Below, one piece after another: positions 18,397-27,030 of a stretch of 64,000 nt of DNA. The notes below the pieces were generated by a model. That model was not told the DNA's origin, made no database searches, and was given only the letters and a program-made list of their open reading frames with translations. The translations under genes were made by a program, and so were the position numbers. The DNA lies in the NCBI GenBank assembly GCA_050015095.1, contig JBEKCC010000001.1, positions 372,001 through 436,000 on the forward strand. The letters are read 5' to 3'. Each line of letters begins with the position of its first letter. Position 1 is the first letter of the stretch. The DNA is from MVRE01 sp015660965. Lineage in GTDB: Archaea > Halobacteriota > Methanomicrobia > Methanomicrobiales > Methanospirillaceae.

Positions 18397-19368
18397 CTAA
18401 CGCAAAATTATTCCGAGAACCTCAGAGAACGAGCGAATTGCATCGTTAAATTTACCTGATTTTAGTAACTTCATCCCTTTTACAATGCCCGATCTGACTT
18501 CATGGACATCAATATAATAAGCCTGGTCGAACGCTCGAGCAGATTCATCCAATCTTCCAATCATAAAACAAGAATTACTCAATACAACCCATGCTTCGGC
18601 ATTTGATGTGTCTATTGCAAGCGATTGTTCCAAACAAGCGATTGCTTCTTTATGTCTCCCCAAAACAGAAAGCGAGAAACCTTTATGAAACAGAACCTTG
18701 GCATGTTCTGGCTCTATTAAAAGAGCACTGTCAAACATTTCGATGGCTTTATTATGCCGCCTTACTTTGGCGAGCGCGACCCCCATTTGGAGATGCGCAG
18801 AGAAATAGTACGGATAAATCTTTAATGCGCGGTCATAACAAGCAATTTCTTCATCGTATCTCTTCAACCTACCAAGTGCGTATCCTTTGTTTACCAGAGC
18901 CGAAATGTATCTTTTCCGAATGGATAATGCCTTATCACAACAACGAATTTCCTCTTCAAACTGTCCCAACTTACCGAGTGCGACACCTAAATTATTCCAA
19001 GCAACGGCATTCTCCGGATCAAGACGCAATGCCTGTTCACAGCATTTAACTTTCTCTTTAAACCGTCCAAGTACCCCAAGTGCAAATGCTTTTGTGTTCC
19101 ATGCATCGATACATTTCGGATCAATCTCAATTGCTTGGTCACAGGATACAATCTCTTCTTCATACTTGCCGAGTTTACCAAGTGCAAAACCTTTACCGAC
19201 CCATGCCAGGGCCAATCTAGGATCAAGCGTCAGAGCTTCAGAAAATGCCACAAGTGCCTCTTCGTGAAGTCCCGCCCTTCCAAGACCGATACCTTTTAGG
19301 TAACAATCCCGAGCGTTCTTGATTTGAACTTGAGATGTATGAATTTCAGGATCGGGCACCATCAACAA
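18397..19368 (-). CDS. Tetratricopeptide repeat protein
   Basis: This 323-residue protein consists almost entirely of about eight TPR units of 34 residues, each of the form AWxxKGxALGxLGRYEEEIxCxDxALxIDP. There is no signal peptide or membrane helix, so it is cytosolic. The cysteines recurring at the same repeat position (VSCDQ, KCCEQ, RCCDK, ACYDR) suggest expansion by duplication. Function is unknown beyond a scaffolding role. Two nearby start codons (residues 1 and 3) are possible. Confidence 0.8.
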   Translation of the reverse strand: MLMVPDPEIHTSQVQIKNARDCYLKGIGLGRAGLHEEALVAFSEALTLDPRLALAWVGKGFALGKLGKYEEEIVSCDQAIEIDPKCIDAWNTKAFALGVLGRFKEKVKCCEQALRLDPENAVAWNNLGVALGKLGQFEEEIRCCDKALSIRKRYISALVNKGYALGRLKRYDEEIACYDRALKIYPYYFSAHLQMGVALAKVRRHNKAIEMFDSALLIEPEHAKVLFHKGFSLSVLGRHKEAIACLEQSLAIDTSNAEAWVVLSNSCFMIGRLDESARAFDQAYYIDVHEVRSGIVKGMKLLKSGKFNDAIRSFSEVLGIILR

Positions 19369-19498
19369 CCTTTGGACAATGTATCGTTAACAGAATTTAT
19401 ACATTGAGAATATTTATTTTGAAGTGCTATCAGTTATCAGTTCACTAAATCATAATTATCGATGATATAAAATGAGAATAAAAAATGGTTGAAAAGAG

Positions 19499-19690
19499 TT
19501 AATGATTCAAGCGTTTAAAAACGCCTTTTTTAACCTTCAAGATATTACATTCTGGACAACGCCACAAATCGGGGAGACCTTCAAACGGAACACCTGGGGG
19601 AATACCTCCTTTAGGATCCCCCTTTGCTGGATCATAAATATAGTGACATTCAAGGCAGACCCAACATCCAACCTGTATATTTGTTGCCAA
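19499..19690 (-). CDS. Rubredoxin
   Basis: This 63-residue protein has both cysteine pairs of rubredoxin: CLEC (12-15) within VCLECHYIYDPAKGD, and CPEC (45-48) within LWRCPECN. The central PPGVPFEGLPDLWRCP is the canonical signature. It binds one iron and carries single electrons, for example to oxygen-detoxifying enzymes in anaerobes. An unusual basic tail (KVKKGVFKRLNH) follows the second pair. It stands alone between a TPR gene and a DUF99 gene. Confidence 0.93.
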   Translation of the reverse strand: MATNIQVGCWVCLECHYIYDPAKGDPKGGIPPGVPFEGLPDLWRCPECNILKVKKGVFKRLNH

Positions 19691-19795
19691 GACTCATCAA
19701 CTCCACAAAAATCAATTCAATATACTAAATTTTACCACAATAAATATGAAATATACTCTTTTGGAAAAATCTAATATCAATTGAAAAACTATATT

Positions 19796-20356
19796 TTAAT
19801 CTATTTTTTGCATATAACTGTGGGCGCAAAGCCGTGCAAGACGCAATGGCTCTGGAATCTTTCCTTCAAGTGTGAAATCATCGCAAAGCCTTGATGCATC
19901 TGATCTTTCGATACCCCAACTCCGCAGAAAAACAGTATATCCTGTATGAAGTTCAAAAGGTGTTCGTTCACCCAATTGTTCATAAGCAATAAGCCGAGAC
20001 GTATCCCCAGGAAAATGGTGAAGAATATCTGCAGACAATCCCTCAGATGCCTCGTAAGTTATTCCGATGACTGGAAGTTCGGTTTTATCGTGGATGAAGG
20101 AAGGATCAATCACATTAAACCACGCAATCACACACCCAGACAGCATAATAACGTTGAGGTCTTGCCTATTGAGAGCATTTATCATTTCAATAATGGTATC
20201 AGTTGCATCCATCCCTCCAACAGTTACGGTACCAAATACAACACCATCAACGCGCAAATCTTTTCGCATAACCACACCTGCAAGAGTTGAATGGATCCTC
20301 CCAGTAAAACTTTCAGCAATACCAAGAGCCCGCAACCCTTTCTTCGGGATATGCAT
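19796..20356 (-). CDS. DUF99 family protein (endonuclease V-like fold)
   Basis: This 186-residue protein matches the archaeal DUF99 family: KKGLRALGIAESF, LAGVVMRKDLRVDGVVFG, a LSGCVIAWFNVID segment and PVIGITYEA. Structural studies of the family relate it to endonuclease V, but an activity is not established. It is divergent from the AglJ-like gene with a 40-base gap. Confidence 0.8.
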   Translation of the reverse strand: MHIPKKGLRALGIAESFTGRIHSTLAGVVMRKDLRVDGVVFGTVTVGGMDATDTIIEMINALNRQDLNVIMLSGCVIAWFNVIDPSFIHDKTELPVIGITYEASEGLSADILHHFPGDTSRLIAYEQLGERTPFELHTGYTVFLRSWGIERSDASRLCDDFTLEGKIPEPLRLARLCAHSYMQKID

Positions 20357-20396
20357 AGAAGACCTTATGACAACTAGTTAAAAAATACTATAGCTA

Positions 20397-21320
20397 ATGA
20401 AATTTAACAAAGATGAAGTCTGTGTCTTGATTCCGACATTAAATGAGGGGCCTACAATCGGTAATGTTGTACGGGAGTTTAAAGCTCAGGGGTACAACAA
20501 CATCCTCGTCATTGACGGAAAAAGTACGGATAACACGGTAAAGAGTGCCCGCGAAGCCGGCGCCAACGTTCGTACTCAATCAGGAAAAGGTAAAGGCAAT
20601 GCAATTATGGAAGCGTTCGAGTTAATCGAACAACCCTATATACTAATGCTTGATGGGGATGGCACCTATACGGCAAAAGATGCAGAAAAGATGTTAACCC
20701 CGCTCTTTTTGGGATTTGATCAGGTTATTGGTGACCGTCTAATTAATGCTGAAGAAGGATCGTTTTCTCGGATGAATCTGTTTGGAAACCACATGCTCAA
20801 TCTCCTCTTCAAAGTCGCACATAGCAGAGATCTCCATGATATCTTATCTGGTTATCGGGCGTTTACAAAACTTGCCGTCCAACAAATGAATCTCAAAGAG
20901 CGAGGGTTCGAGATTGAGACTGAAATTTCAGTTGAAGCCGTCAGAAACGGTCAGCGAATTATGGTTGTACCGATAAAATACTTGCGTCGACCTGGAACTG
21001 CAACAAAATTGTCACCATTTCATGATGGAATCAAAATTGTCACGACCATCTACCGGTTAGCACGAGTTAACAATCCAATGTTTTATTTTGGAATGATGGG
21101 GGTATTCACCACACTTCTTGGTATGTTGACGGGTGTTTATGTTGTTCTTGAATGGTTGCGTCATATCGACCACATCCCTCTTACAATTTTGACCGTGTTG
21201 CTCATCGTCGTAGGTATTGAAATCTTCATGTTTGGAATGATCTCAGATATGTTGCTTGTCTTCCATCGCGAGCTAATAAGAGAAATCCAACTACTTCAAC
21301 CACCAAAATCGCAAAAATAG
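20397..21320 (+). CDS. aglJ: AglJ-like dolichol-phosphate glycosyltransferase (GT2)
   Basis: This 307-residue GT-A family 2 enzyme begins VCVLIPTLNEGPTIGNVV, has the metal-binding DGDGTY (about 82-87) and LSGYRAF, and ends with two membrane helices (about 225-250 and 260-285). This is the architecture of AglJ, which adds the first sugar to dolichol phosphate in archaeal N-glycosylation. The acceptor assignment rests on family likeness; a DPM- or DPG-synthase role is the alternative. The enzyme is far from the main glycan locus at 44-64 kb. Confidence 0.72.
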   Translation: MKFNKDEVCVLIPTLNEGPTIGNVVREFKAQGYNNILVIDGKSTDNTVKSAREAGANVRTQSGKGKGNAIMEAFELIEQPYILMLDGDGTYTAKDAEKMLTPLFLGFDQVIGDRLINAEEGSFSRMNLFGNHMLNLLFKVAHSRDLHDILSGYRAFTKLAVQQMNLKERGFEIETEISVEAVRNGQRIMVVPIKYLRRPGTATKLSPFHDGIKIVTTIYRLARVNNPMFYFGMMGVFTTLLGMLTGVYVVLEWLRHIDHIPLTILTVLLIVVGIEIFMFGMISDMLLVFHRELIREIQLLQPPKSQK

Positions 21321-21339
21321 GATAATTTTTAATTCTTTT

Positions 21340-21876
21340 TTACTTCTTGAGATCTTTCTCAAAAGTGATTACACGACAAGAGTACTCAGCGAGTGATGTA
21401 AAAAGGTACGCTTCATTGAGAGATTTTCCTGCAGCAAAAGTACCATGTCCTCGCGCGATCACAAGGTTTGAATCAATGAGAGAATTGGCTACATTTTGCG
21501 CAAGTTCGTCACTGCCCGGACGCTCAACAACTACGGGAATTGAAGGACAGAGCAGCTGCCCTTCGCTATCCTTTGGGATAATATTATCAAAGACAAGTGA
21601 TGCTGCGACAGCATATGGAGGATGAGCATGAACAATTGCAGAATGTTGAGTTTTCCTATATATTTGTCGATGAACGCGAAATTCACTTGAGGTTTGGGGG
21701 GGCACTTCTCCTTCAAAATTAACAAGGACAAGATCACCGGGGTCATCTAGAAAAGAACCAGTACTGGTGATGTACATTCCGTTCTTTACCTTTATGCTGA
21801 TATTCCCAAAATTCCCCCCAACTAAATGTTCGTCAAACAACCGTTTTCCTATTCGTTTAAAATCTTGAGTGAACAT
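21340..21876 (-). CDS. Class II aldolase/adducin family protein (fuculose-phosphate aldolase type)
   Basis: This 178-residue protein has the zinc-binding motifs of class II aldolases: GGNFGNIS, TSTGSFLDD, HAHPPYA (about 94-100) and ARGHGTF. Archaeal relatives cleave fuculose-1-phosphate and have been linked to lactaldehyde supply for coenzyme F420. The nearby F420-dependent reductase would fit that idea, but the substrate cannot be read from sequence. The start overlaps the upstream glycosylase gene by 28 bases. Confidence 0.8.
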   Translation of the reverse strand: MFTQDFKRIGKRLFDEHLVGGNFGNISIKVKNGMYITSTGSFLDDPGDLVLVNFEGEVPPQTSSEFRVHRQIYRKTQHSAIVHAHPPYAVAASLVFDNIIPKDSEGQLLCPSIPVVVERPGSDELAQNVANSLIDSNLVIARGHGTFAAGKSLNEAYLFTSLAEYSCRVITFEKDLKK

Positions 21877-22484
21877 TCACCACACCTCTTTTTTCCACAA
21901 TATTCCTTTGCATATTCCACTATATGCGCATGTGTTAGCTGATACGACAGAGCACTAAGGGGGAGAACTTTTTCAAACAATTTTTTGTATTCAGACCGTT
22001 TTTCATTGAGGCCTAGACACTTACATATCCTCTCTGTATATGCATCTATTACAAAACTTGTGCGTTGAAAACCATAACATAGAATGCTATCAGCCGTCTC
22101 TTCCCCAATTCCAGATATTTCAAGAAGATTTTTACGGAGCCCTCTTGTTGACTCTCTTGCCATTCCTTCAATGCCCCCATATCTACCCATAACAAAAGAG
22201 GCTAAAGATTTGAGACGTTCAGTTTTGATTCGATAAAAACCATTGGATCGGATTGCCATTTGGACGCTCTTCTTATTTGTTAATGAAATCGCTTCAATAG
22301 AACAGAGTCCCTGACGTTTAAGCTCTTTAAGAGCCCTTTCAACATTCTCCCAACGTGTTTGTTGAGTGAGAATCGCACCAATCAATACTTCGTCAATATC
22401 ACCTTGCCACCAATCGATTTTCCCGTATTTTGCGTCAAGGTATTGAATAATTCTTGCGATCCTAACGGAAGTGGATACCGACAT
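21849..22484 (-). CDS. HhH-GPD DNA glycosylase (endonuclease III / MagIII-like)
   Basis: The 211-residue protein has the helix-hairpin-helix LLEISGIGEETADSIL (about 116-131) and catalytic aspartate in FVIDAYTERI. The usual lyase lysine of endonuclease III in the hairpin is glutamate here, so a monofunctional glycosylase is likely. WWQGDIDEVLIGAILTQQT and ENVERALKEL resemble the MagIII/COG2231 group. Only three clustered cysteines (YCGKKRCGEC) are present at the C terminus, short of the standard four for a 4Fe-4S cluster. The damaged-base specificity is unknown. Confidence 0.8.
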   Translation of the reverse strand: MSVSTSVRIARIIQYLDAKYGKIDWWQGDIDEVLIGAILTQQTRWENVERALKELKRQGLCSIEAISLTNKKSVQMAIRSNGFYRIKTERLKSLASFVMGRYGGIEGMARESTRGLRKNLLEISGIGEETADSILCYGFQRTSFVIDAYTERICKCLGLNEKRSEYKKLFEKVLPLSALSYQLTHAHIVEYAKEYCGKKRCGECSLKILNE

Positions 22485-23112
22485 CTTTCATCCTATTGTA
22501 CCGTGCAATATTAAGTAGGAGAGGAGTGAGTGATTCGATCAAAGGGGATACCGCAAGTGGACCGGCATCAAAGGCTTGAAGTTTCGAAACTTTATTAACT
22601 ACATCCATTACTTTCTGTTTCGCTGCTGTATCATCCCCGCAGACAGGTACTGAGTATACAAGTTCTTCGGTAAGTGCACGCCATTTGTTCGCTGCAATCG
22701 TATTGAAGGCTAAACAGACACGTGCGCTTTCTGGCAACATCTTCCTCACCATTAACGCTGCAGATCCCTCCGGAGGAGGTACGAATACAAAAAAATCACG
22801 TTTTTCCATCGGATTAATTGGACTTACTACAATTTTGTCTTCGAAGCCATGAAGAGTTTCAAGCGTTCCTGAAAGATGTTTAAATGGTATTGCAAGGATC
22901 ACAATGTCAGAATCATCAACCGCGGTTTGATTACTAACTCCTTTTAGTGTACACTCTTTTCCTATCTTTTTCAATGCTTCAATGCTACACTCACAACTTG
23001 TTTGTGCTTTTTCTTGTTCTCGGGAACCCACAATGATATCGAAAAGAGGTGCAAGACGCATCGCCATACCCTCTCCGATATCGCCAGTGCCTCCTACAAT
23101 ACCAATTATCAT
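22462..23112 (-). CDS. npdG: NADPH-dependent F420 reductase
   Basis: This 216-residue Fno-type enzyme moves hydride between F420H2 and NADP+. It has the N-terminal nucleotide motif GIVGGTGDIGEGMAMRLA, the SREQEKA segment for the NADP phosphate, LAIPF, and NTIAANKW and PVCGDD segments typical of the family. It overlaps the DNA glycosylase gene by 23 bases and starts right after the thioredoxin-like gene stop, so redox genes are grouped here. Confidence 0.92.
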   Translation of the reverse strand: MIIGIVGGTGDIGEGMAMRLAPLFDIIVGSREQEKAQTSCECSIEALKKIGKECTLKGVSNQTAVDDSDIVILAIPFKHLSGTLETLHGFEDKIVVSPINPMEKRDFFVFVPPPEGSAALMVRKMLPESARVCLAFNTIAANKWRALTEELVYSVPVCGDDTAAKQKVMDVVNKVSKLQAFDAGPLAVSPLIESLTPLLLNIARYNRMKDVGIHFR

Positions 23113-23388
23113 TTATCCCACCAGCGGACGTAGTAGATTTTCAAGGGTTCTTCCATCGGTTACCCCTTCCAGCATCTGAACAACACTTCCGTCCTTTTCA
23201 ATGATTAAAGTTGGAACGACGCGAATGCTGTATTTTTCAGCAAGATCCATGTGTTGGTCAACATCAACCTTTTTAATTTCAACAGAATCTCCAAACTTTT
23301 TACCCACTTCTTCAAGAATTGGTCCCTGAATCCGACATGGTCCACACCACGTAGCAAAAAAGTCATACAGTATTGGTTTTGCCATCAA
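23113..23388 (-). CDS. Thioredoxin-like protein
   Basis: This small 91-residue thioredoxin fold has the active site WCGPC (14-18), the cis-proline VVPT and a C-terminal GVTDGRTLENLL helix. It directly abuts npdG, which suggests joint expression. The reducing partner (F420- or NADPH-dependent) is unknown. Confidence 0.9.
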   Translation of the reverse strand: MMAKPILYDFFATWCGPCRIQGPILEEVGKKFGDSVEIKKVDVDQHMDLAEKYSIRVVPTLIIEKDGSVVQMLEGVTDGRTLENLLRPLVG

Positions 23389-23437
23389 TTTTCCCAGAAC
23401 AATTGTCAGTAAAAAAAGTGATAAAGGTATGCACTTG

Positions 23438-24904
23438 TTATTTTGAAAGAATCACCATGATGATTCTTCCATATGCAGGACGTGTAACTAGTACGCCAAC
23501 AAGTACTCCCATTATTGTGATGAGCGCAAATCCTTTTAACGTGGAAAGATCCATCAAGGCAAGTGGAACCATCGCTATAATAACCGTTGCCGCAGCGACA
23601 ACGATGATGCTGAGCGCTCGAGCAAGTCTTTTAAGATACAAATTTGGAGACGGTACTTTTCCTTCGTGTAGAATCTCATCAGTGATTACCACCAATTGAT
23701 CGATACCAGTTCCCAACACCGCAATAAGACCAGCGATTGTGGGTAAATCCATCTGGAACCTGATGAGATTAATGAAACCAAGAAGAATAATGATCTCAGA
23801 TGCATTGATAAGCACCATCGGAAGGACTATGCTAGGTTCGCGGTACCGATAATAGATAACAAAACCGACAGTAACCAATGCAAGGATACCGGCAAGTAAA
23901 GACATCATTTTGAAATGTTCGCCCAAGGGTGCTGACTGTGAACCAGAACCCGCAACGCTCACATCAACCGGTAGAGCACCAGCTCGAAGATGAATTTCAA
24001 GGTTTGTAGCCTGTTGTGTTCCGTATGTTCCTTGTCCAGTTGACGCGAAAAGCTGACGGACTTCTTCTGTTTGAACCTTAGCAGCTAAATCTTCTGAAAG
24101 CGGGGCGGAATATACTGTAACGTTATCAAGGAGCATTATCAAGTGATGGTTTGTTGGGTCAACGGTTGCTCCATACTTAATTGCAGAATCTCGGAACGCA
24201 GTTGCGCCAGCATTGCTCAAAGTAAAACCAACACCCCATGTATTACTTCCAACAGGTTCCTGAGCTGGGGTTTGGACACTGGTAATTGAATCTCCGTATA
24301 AAACATGTTCAGTCTCATTGCCAATGGTTTGGATACGGATCTCAAACTTGCCCTGTTTGCCAACTATCGCCTGTGCCTGATTCATGTCAACACCGGCAAG
24401 TTCGACGCGAACATAGCGTGCGACATTATTTAAACCAGTGAGTGTGTTTACTTTCGCATCCTTTGTTCCAAGAGTGTTAATCTTATTCTCAAGGATCTGC
24501 TTTACATCATCTGCAGTTGCTTTTGAAACACCTGGTTGGAAAGAAGTGACATTTCCACCTGTTGATTCAACCAACCGAGTCAAATCTTCTTGCGTATAGT
24601 ATTTCCTTATCTCAAGATGGGTTGCATCAATTGTTTGGACTTCGGTGTCCAATTTTTTAGAGAGATCAGATACAAAATCATTCAGTGGCCGGTCGGTTGT
24701 GAACCCGATGACTTCGGCACGGAATTCAAGTTGCAACCAAGCACCCTGCTGAAGATCGAGCCCAAACTGAAGGTTTCCTTGGACACCGTTTTGAGGGGTG
24801 AGGCTTGGGTAGATGTAGATTGTAACCAAAGATCCAACAACAAGGATAAGAAGCATCGCGACACGCCAGTCGGTGAGAAGCGTTTTTAATTCCTTTGCGT
24901 TCAT
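23438..24904 (-). CDS. secD: Protein-export membrane protein SecD
   Basis: The start at ATG 24904 (MNAKELKTLL) overlaps the secF stop as ATGA, giving 488 residues; the open frame to 24955 would run into secF. There is one N-terminal membrane helix, a large extracytoplasmic region with QFGLDLQQGAWLQLEF, and five C-terminal helices carrying GTGIDQLVVITDE. With SecF it assists the Sec translocon by pulling on exported chains using the ion gradient. The archaeal gene order secF-secD is seen. Confidence 0.93.
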   Translation of the reverse strand: MNAKELKTLLTDWRVAMLLILVVGSLVTIYIYPSLTPQNGVQGNLQFGLDLQQGAWLQLEFRAEVIGFTTDRPLNDFVSDLSKKLDTEVQTIDATHLEIRKYYTQEDLTRLVESTGGNVTSFQPGVSKATADDVKQILENKINTLGTKDAKVNTLTGLNNVARYVRVELAGVDMNQAQAIVGKQGKFEIRIQTIGNETEHVLYGDSITSVQTPAQEPVGSNTWGVGFTLSNAGATAFRDSAIKYGATVDPTNHHLIMLLDNVTVYSAPLSEDLAAKVQTEEVRQLFASTGQGTYGTQQATNLEIHLRAGALPVDVSVAGSGSQSAPLGEHFKMMSLLAGILALVTVGFVIYYRYREPSIVLPMVLINASEIIILLGFINLIRFQMDLPTIAGLIAVLGTGIDQLVVITDEILHEGKVPSPNLYLKRLARALSIIVVAAATVIIAMVPLALMDLSTLKGFALITIMGVLVGVLVTRPAYGRIIMVILSK

Positions 24905-25752
24905 TTCCCACCCTTCTGGACATACCATTTCAGGATTCCGACATTGGTGAGCCAAGTGTTCAGGATATCAAAGAAAAGTCCTAAAAGGAGTACCGTCGAA
25001 ATTTCCATTATCATCTGCACTTGTCCAAACCATGACACAATCAACATTGCTGTTGCCGCAGCAATTGTGGTTGATGTCATTATAATACCGGTGTGAAATG
25101 CTCCCTGGAGTTTTTCATTAAGTTTACCCTGCCTTTTTAATACGCGATTTGTTAACAGGATATCGCTATCTACAGAGTAACCAATAAGCATGAGGAGTGC
25201 TGCAGTCGTGCCGAGCGATAGGGGTATACCGATTATATTCATAACTGCAGCTGTCATCACCATATCAGCAAAAGCAGAGAGAACAACAGCGCATGATGGT
25301 ACAAAAGTTCGGAACGAGATAAAAACGACAATCGACATCCCGATAAATGACAAAATCAAAGCGATAACGGCCTGGGACTGAAGAGTCTTTCCAAAAGACT
25401 CCCCTATTTGATCAACTTTTGCGTCGGGATATTTTTGATTAATCAAGGCTGTCAATGCCCGGTATTTTGCATCATCCATTAACCCAAACTTGAGGAATTT
25501 CCCGTTGTTAACACCCTCTCCGATATCCATGAGGGGATAACCAGAAAAAGTTGCTTGTATCTGCTCTTTACTGTCAGTTGTGAAAACTGTGACAGCAGTA
25601 CCTCCAGAAAAATCAATGCCCGGAGTGACCGGCATTCCTGTGGCTGTCATATTGAGTATAAGTAGCACCAGGGATATAGCAAGCAGAGCAAACGGGATGA
25701 TAACAAGCTGCTTGGGTGAATATTTTTCGATATTATAATTGATCAATCCCAT
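24901..25752 (-). CDS. secF: Protein-export membrane protein SecF
   Basis: This 283-residue protein has six predicted membrane helices. It contains PGIDFSGGTAVTVFT after the first helix and the hallmark LIGYSVDSDILLTNRVL. It is the partner of SecD encoded downstream with an ATGA overlap. An NIEKYSPKQLVIIP start region and the family length support the ATG at 25752. Confidence 0.93.
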   Translation of the reverse strand: MGLINYNIEKYSPKQLVIIPFALLAISLVLLILNMTATGMPVTPGIDFSGGTAVTVFTTDSKEQIQATFSGYPLMDIGEGVNNGKFLKFGLMDDAKYRALTALINQKYPDAKVDQIGESFGKTLQSQAVIALILSFIGMSIVVFISFRTFVPSCAVVLSAFADMVMTAAVMNIIGIPLSLGTTAALLMLIGYSVDSDILLTNRVLKRQGKLNEKLQGAFHTGIIMTSTTIAAATAMLIVSWFGQVQMIMEISTVLLLGLFFDILNTWLTNVGILKWYVQKGGK

Positions 25753-25913
25753 ATCGTAATCATCTGTTCATAAATGGTTATAATAGTAACACGCAAGGAA
25801 ATTTAGAATTAAAAACCTGAATTTTATTGTTTAAATAATTGCGCAAAATATTAGAGACTCATTGTAAAATGGCGCACTCAGTAAACAGGGATTTTAAAAC
25901 GCAAAAAATCAAA

Positions 25914-25925
25914 AAATATATATAC
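25914..25925 (+). promoter_or_regulatory. TATA box of the DUF2551 gene
   Basis: An aatatatatac block ends 23 bases before the ATG at 25948. At archaeal box A spacing transcription would begin at or very near the start codon, so a leaderless or nearly leaderless mRNA is predicted. The AT-rich stretch upstream (25800-25925) contains no gene that I recognise. Confidence 0.5.
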
Positions 25926-25947
25926 AGAACCTTTCGAAACTCAACTT

Positions 25948-26259
25948 ATGAGATCTCCACAAGAGATCAAGAGAATCATCGAAGCACGTCTACGTTCTTA
26001 TCTTGCTCGAGACAGGACAGGAATCAGACGAGAACTCCTTAGACTTTTTATTCGAGCTGATTCGATATCAATTGCAGAATTGGTCGCAAAATTGCAGAAA
26101 CAATTTACGGTTACTTTCCATACAATCGCTTCGATGGTAGGGATTATCGCTTCGCGTATCGGTATTCTCCATGTAACAAAGAATACAGAAGGCGCAAGCT
26201 TTTATCAACTCAAGGAAAAGTATGTCGACCTCGTTGTGAGACTTGTCAGAACGGGTTAA
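25948..26259 (+). CDS. DUF2551 family winged-helix-like protein
   Basis: This 103-residue protein matches DUF2551 of methanogens. Secondary structure is mostly helical with a plausible winged-helix core: helices over RSPQEIKRIIEARLRSYLA, SISIAELVAKLQ and FHTIASMVGIIASRIGIL, then a short wing. It may be a small DNA-binding regulator. A strong TATA-like box lies just upstream. It precedes the small zinc protein and archease genes. Confidence 0.75.
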   Translation: MRSPQEIKRIIEARLRSYLARDRTGIRRELLRLFIRADSISIAELVAKLQKQFTVTFHTIASMVGIIASRIGILHVTKNTEGASFYQLKEKYVDLVVRLVRTG

Positions 26260-26306
26260 TTCTGGGACTCCAACCATAACGATTTTTACCATTTATCGCA
26301 TATTTA

Positions 26307-26612
26307 GTGAGCATCATGCAAGTTCATACTAAAGAGACCCCCATACTACACGACGTGTCTATTGCTCCCGACGTACTTGATTATATTGCTAAACGCGAAT
26401 GTGATTTTCGGGTATGTACTTCATGTGGTGGACCGATACTTCTCCCCACAAAGGTAAAACCACCAAAAAAATCTGATTTTTTACTCAAAGCAGGTAACCA
26501 TGCTATTTATGTGTCTATTCATCAGGCTCGATACCTTCATGCCATTCGGAGGGATATGATCCCGTTCTTCGAAGATTCTGACCTTGGAGAGCAAGAAGAT
26601 AATGAGTTTTGA
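26307..26612 (+). CDS. Conserved hypothetical protein with a CxxC pair
   Basis: I do not recognise this 101-residue protein with certainty. It carries a CTSCGGP pair (about 38-42), a basic patch KVKPPKKSD and an acidic tail FFEDSDLGEQEDNEF. A GTG at 26307 or an ATG at 26316 could start it. Its end overlaps the archease start by 11 bases, and this coupling suggests a link to the RNA-ligase genes that follow. Confidence 0.6.
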   Translation: MSIMQVHTKETPILHDVSIAPDVLDYIAKRECDFRVCTSCGGPILLPTKVKPPKKSDFLLKAGNHAIYVSIHQARYLHAIRRDMIPFFEDSDLGEQEDNEF

Positions 26613-27009
26613 AGAGATCTCTCATACTGCAGATGTGAAAATCAGGGTGCATACCTTGACTCTTAACGCCCTTTTTTCTGAAACCTGTGATGCGTTAATG
26701 CAGGTAATGTACGGTAAATCGCGAGAAGGATCAATTCGAAAAGTAGTTGATCTCGATGCAGAAAATCTGGAAGATCTACTTTTGGATTTTCTTTCTGAAG
26801 TGCTCTTTGTGTCAGAAGTTGAGGGATTTGTATTCTCTAACGTAAAAGTAAAAATTAACGGATTGCATTTGCACGCAGTCCTGCTGGGAGAGAAATTTTC
26901 CCAAAAGAAGCATTCGGGAGGAACTGAGGTCAAAGGTATATCATATTCGGGACTTTCAATCAGTCACAATGCAAATGGCTATATCGTAGATATCTTATTT
27001 GATGTATAG
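26602..27009 (+). CDS. Archease
   Basis: This 135-residue protein (from ATG 26602) has the family start SFEEISHTADVKIRV and end YIVDILFDV. Archease activates the tRNA ligase RtcB by promoting its guanylylation and turnover. RtcB is encoded 21 bases downstream, a known functional pairing. The open frame to 26584 would overlap the preceding gene further and lacks support. Confidence 0.9.
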   Translation: MSFEEISHTADVKIRVHTLTLNALFSETCDALMQVMYGKSREGSIRKVVDLDAENLEDLLLDFLSEVLFVSEVEGFVFSNVKVKINGLHLHAVLLGEKFSQKKHSGGTEVKGISYSGLSISHNANGYIVDILFDV

Positions 27010-27030
27010 ATACGAAGGTGATTCTGCAAA

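Noticed and set aside
25839..26042. A 67-residue frame before the DUF2551 gene.
   Set aside because: It overlaps the well-supported DUF2551 frame and has no family likeness.
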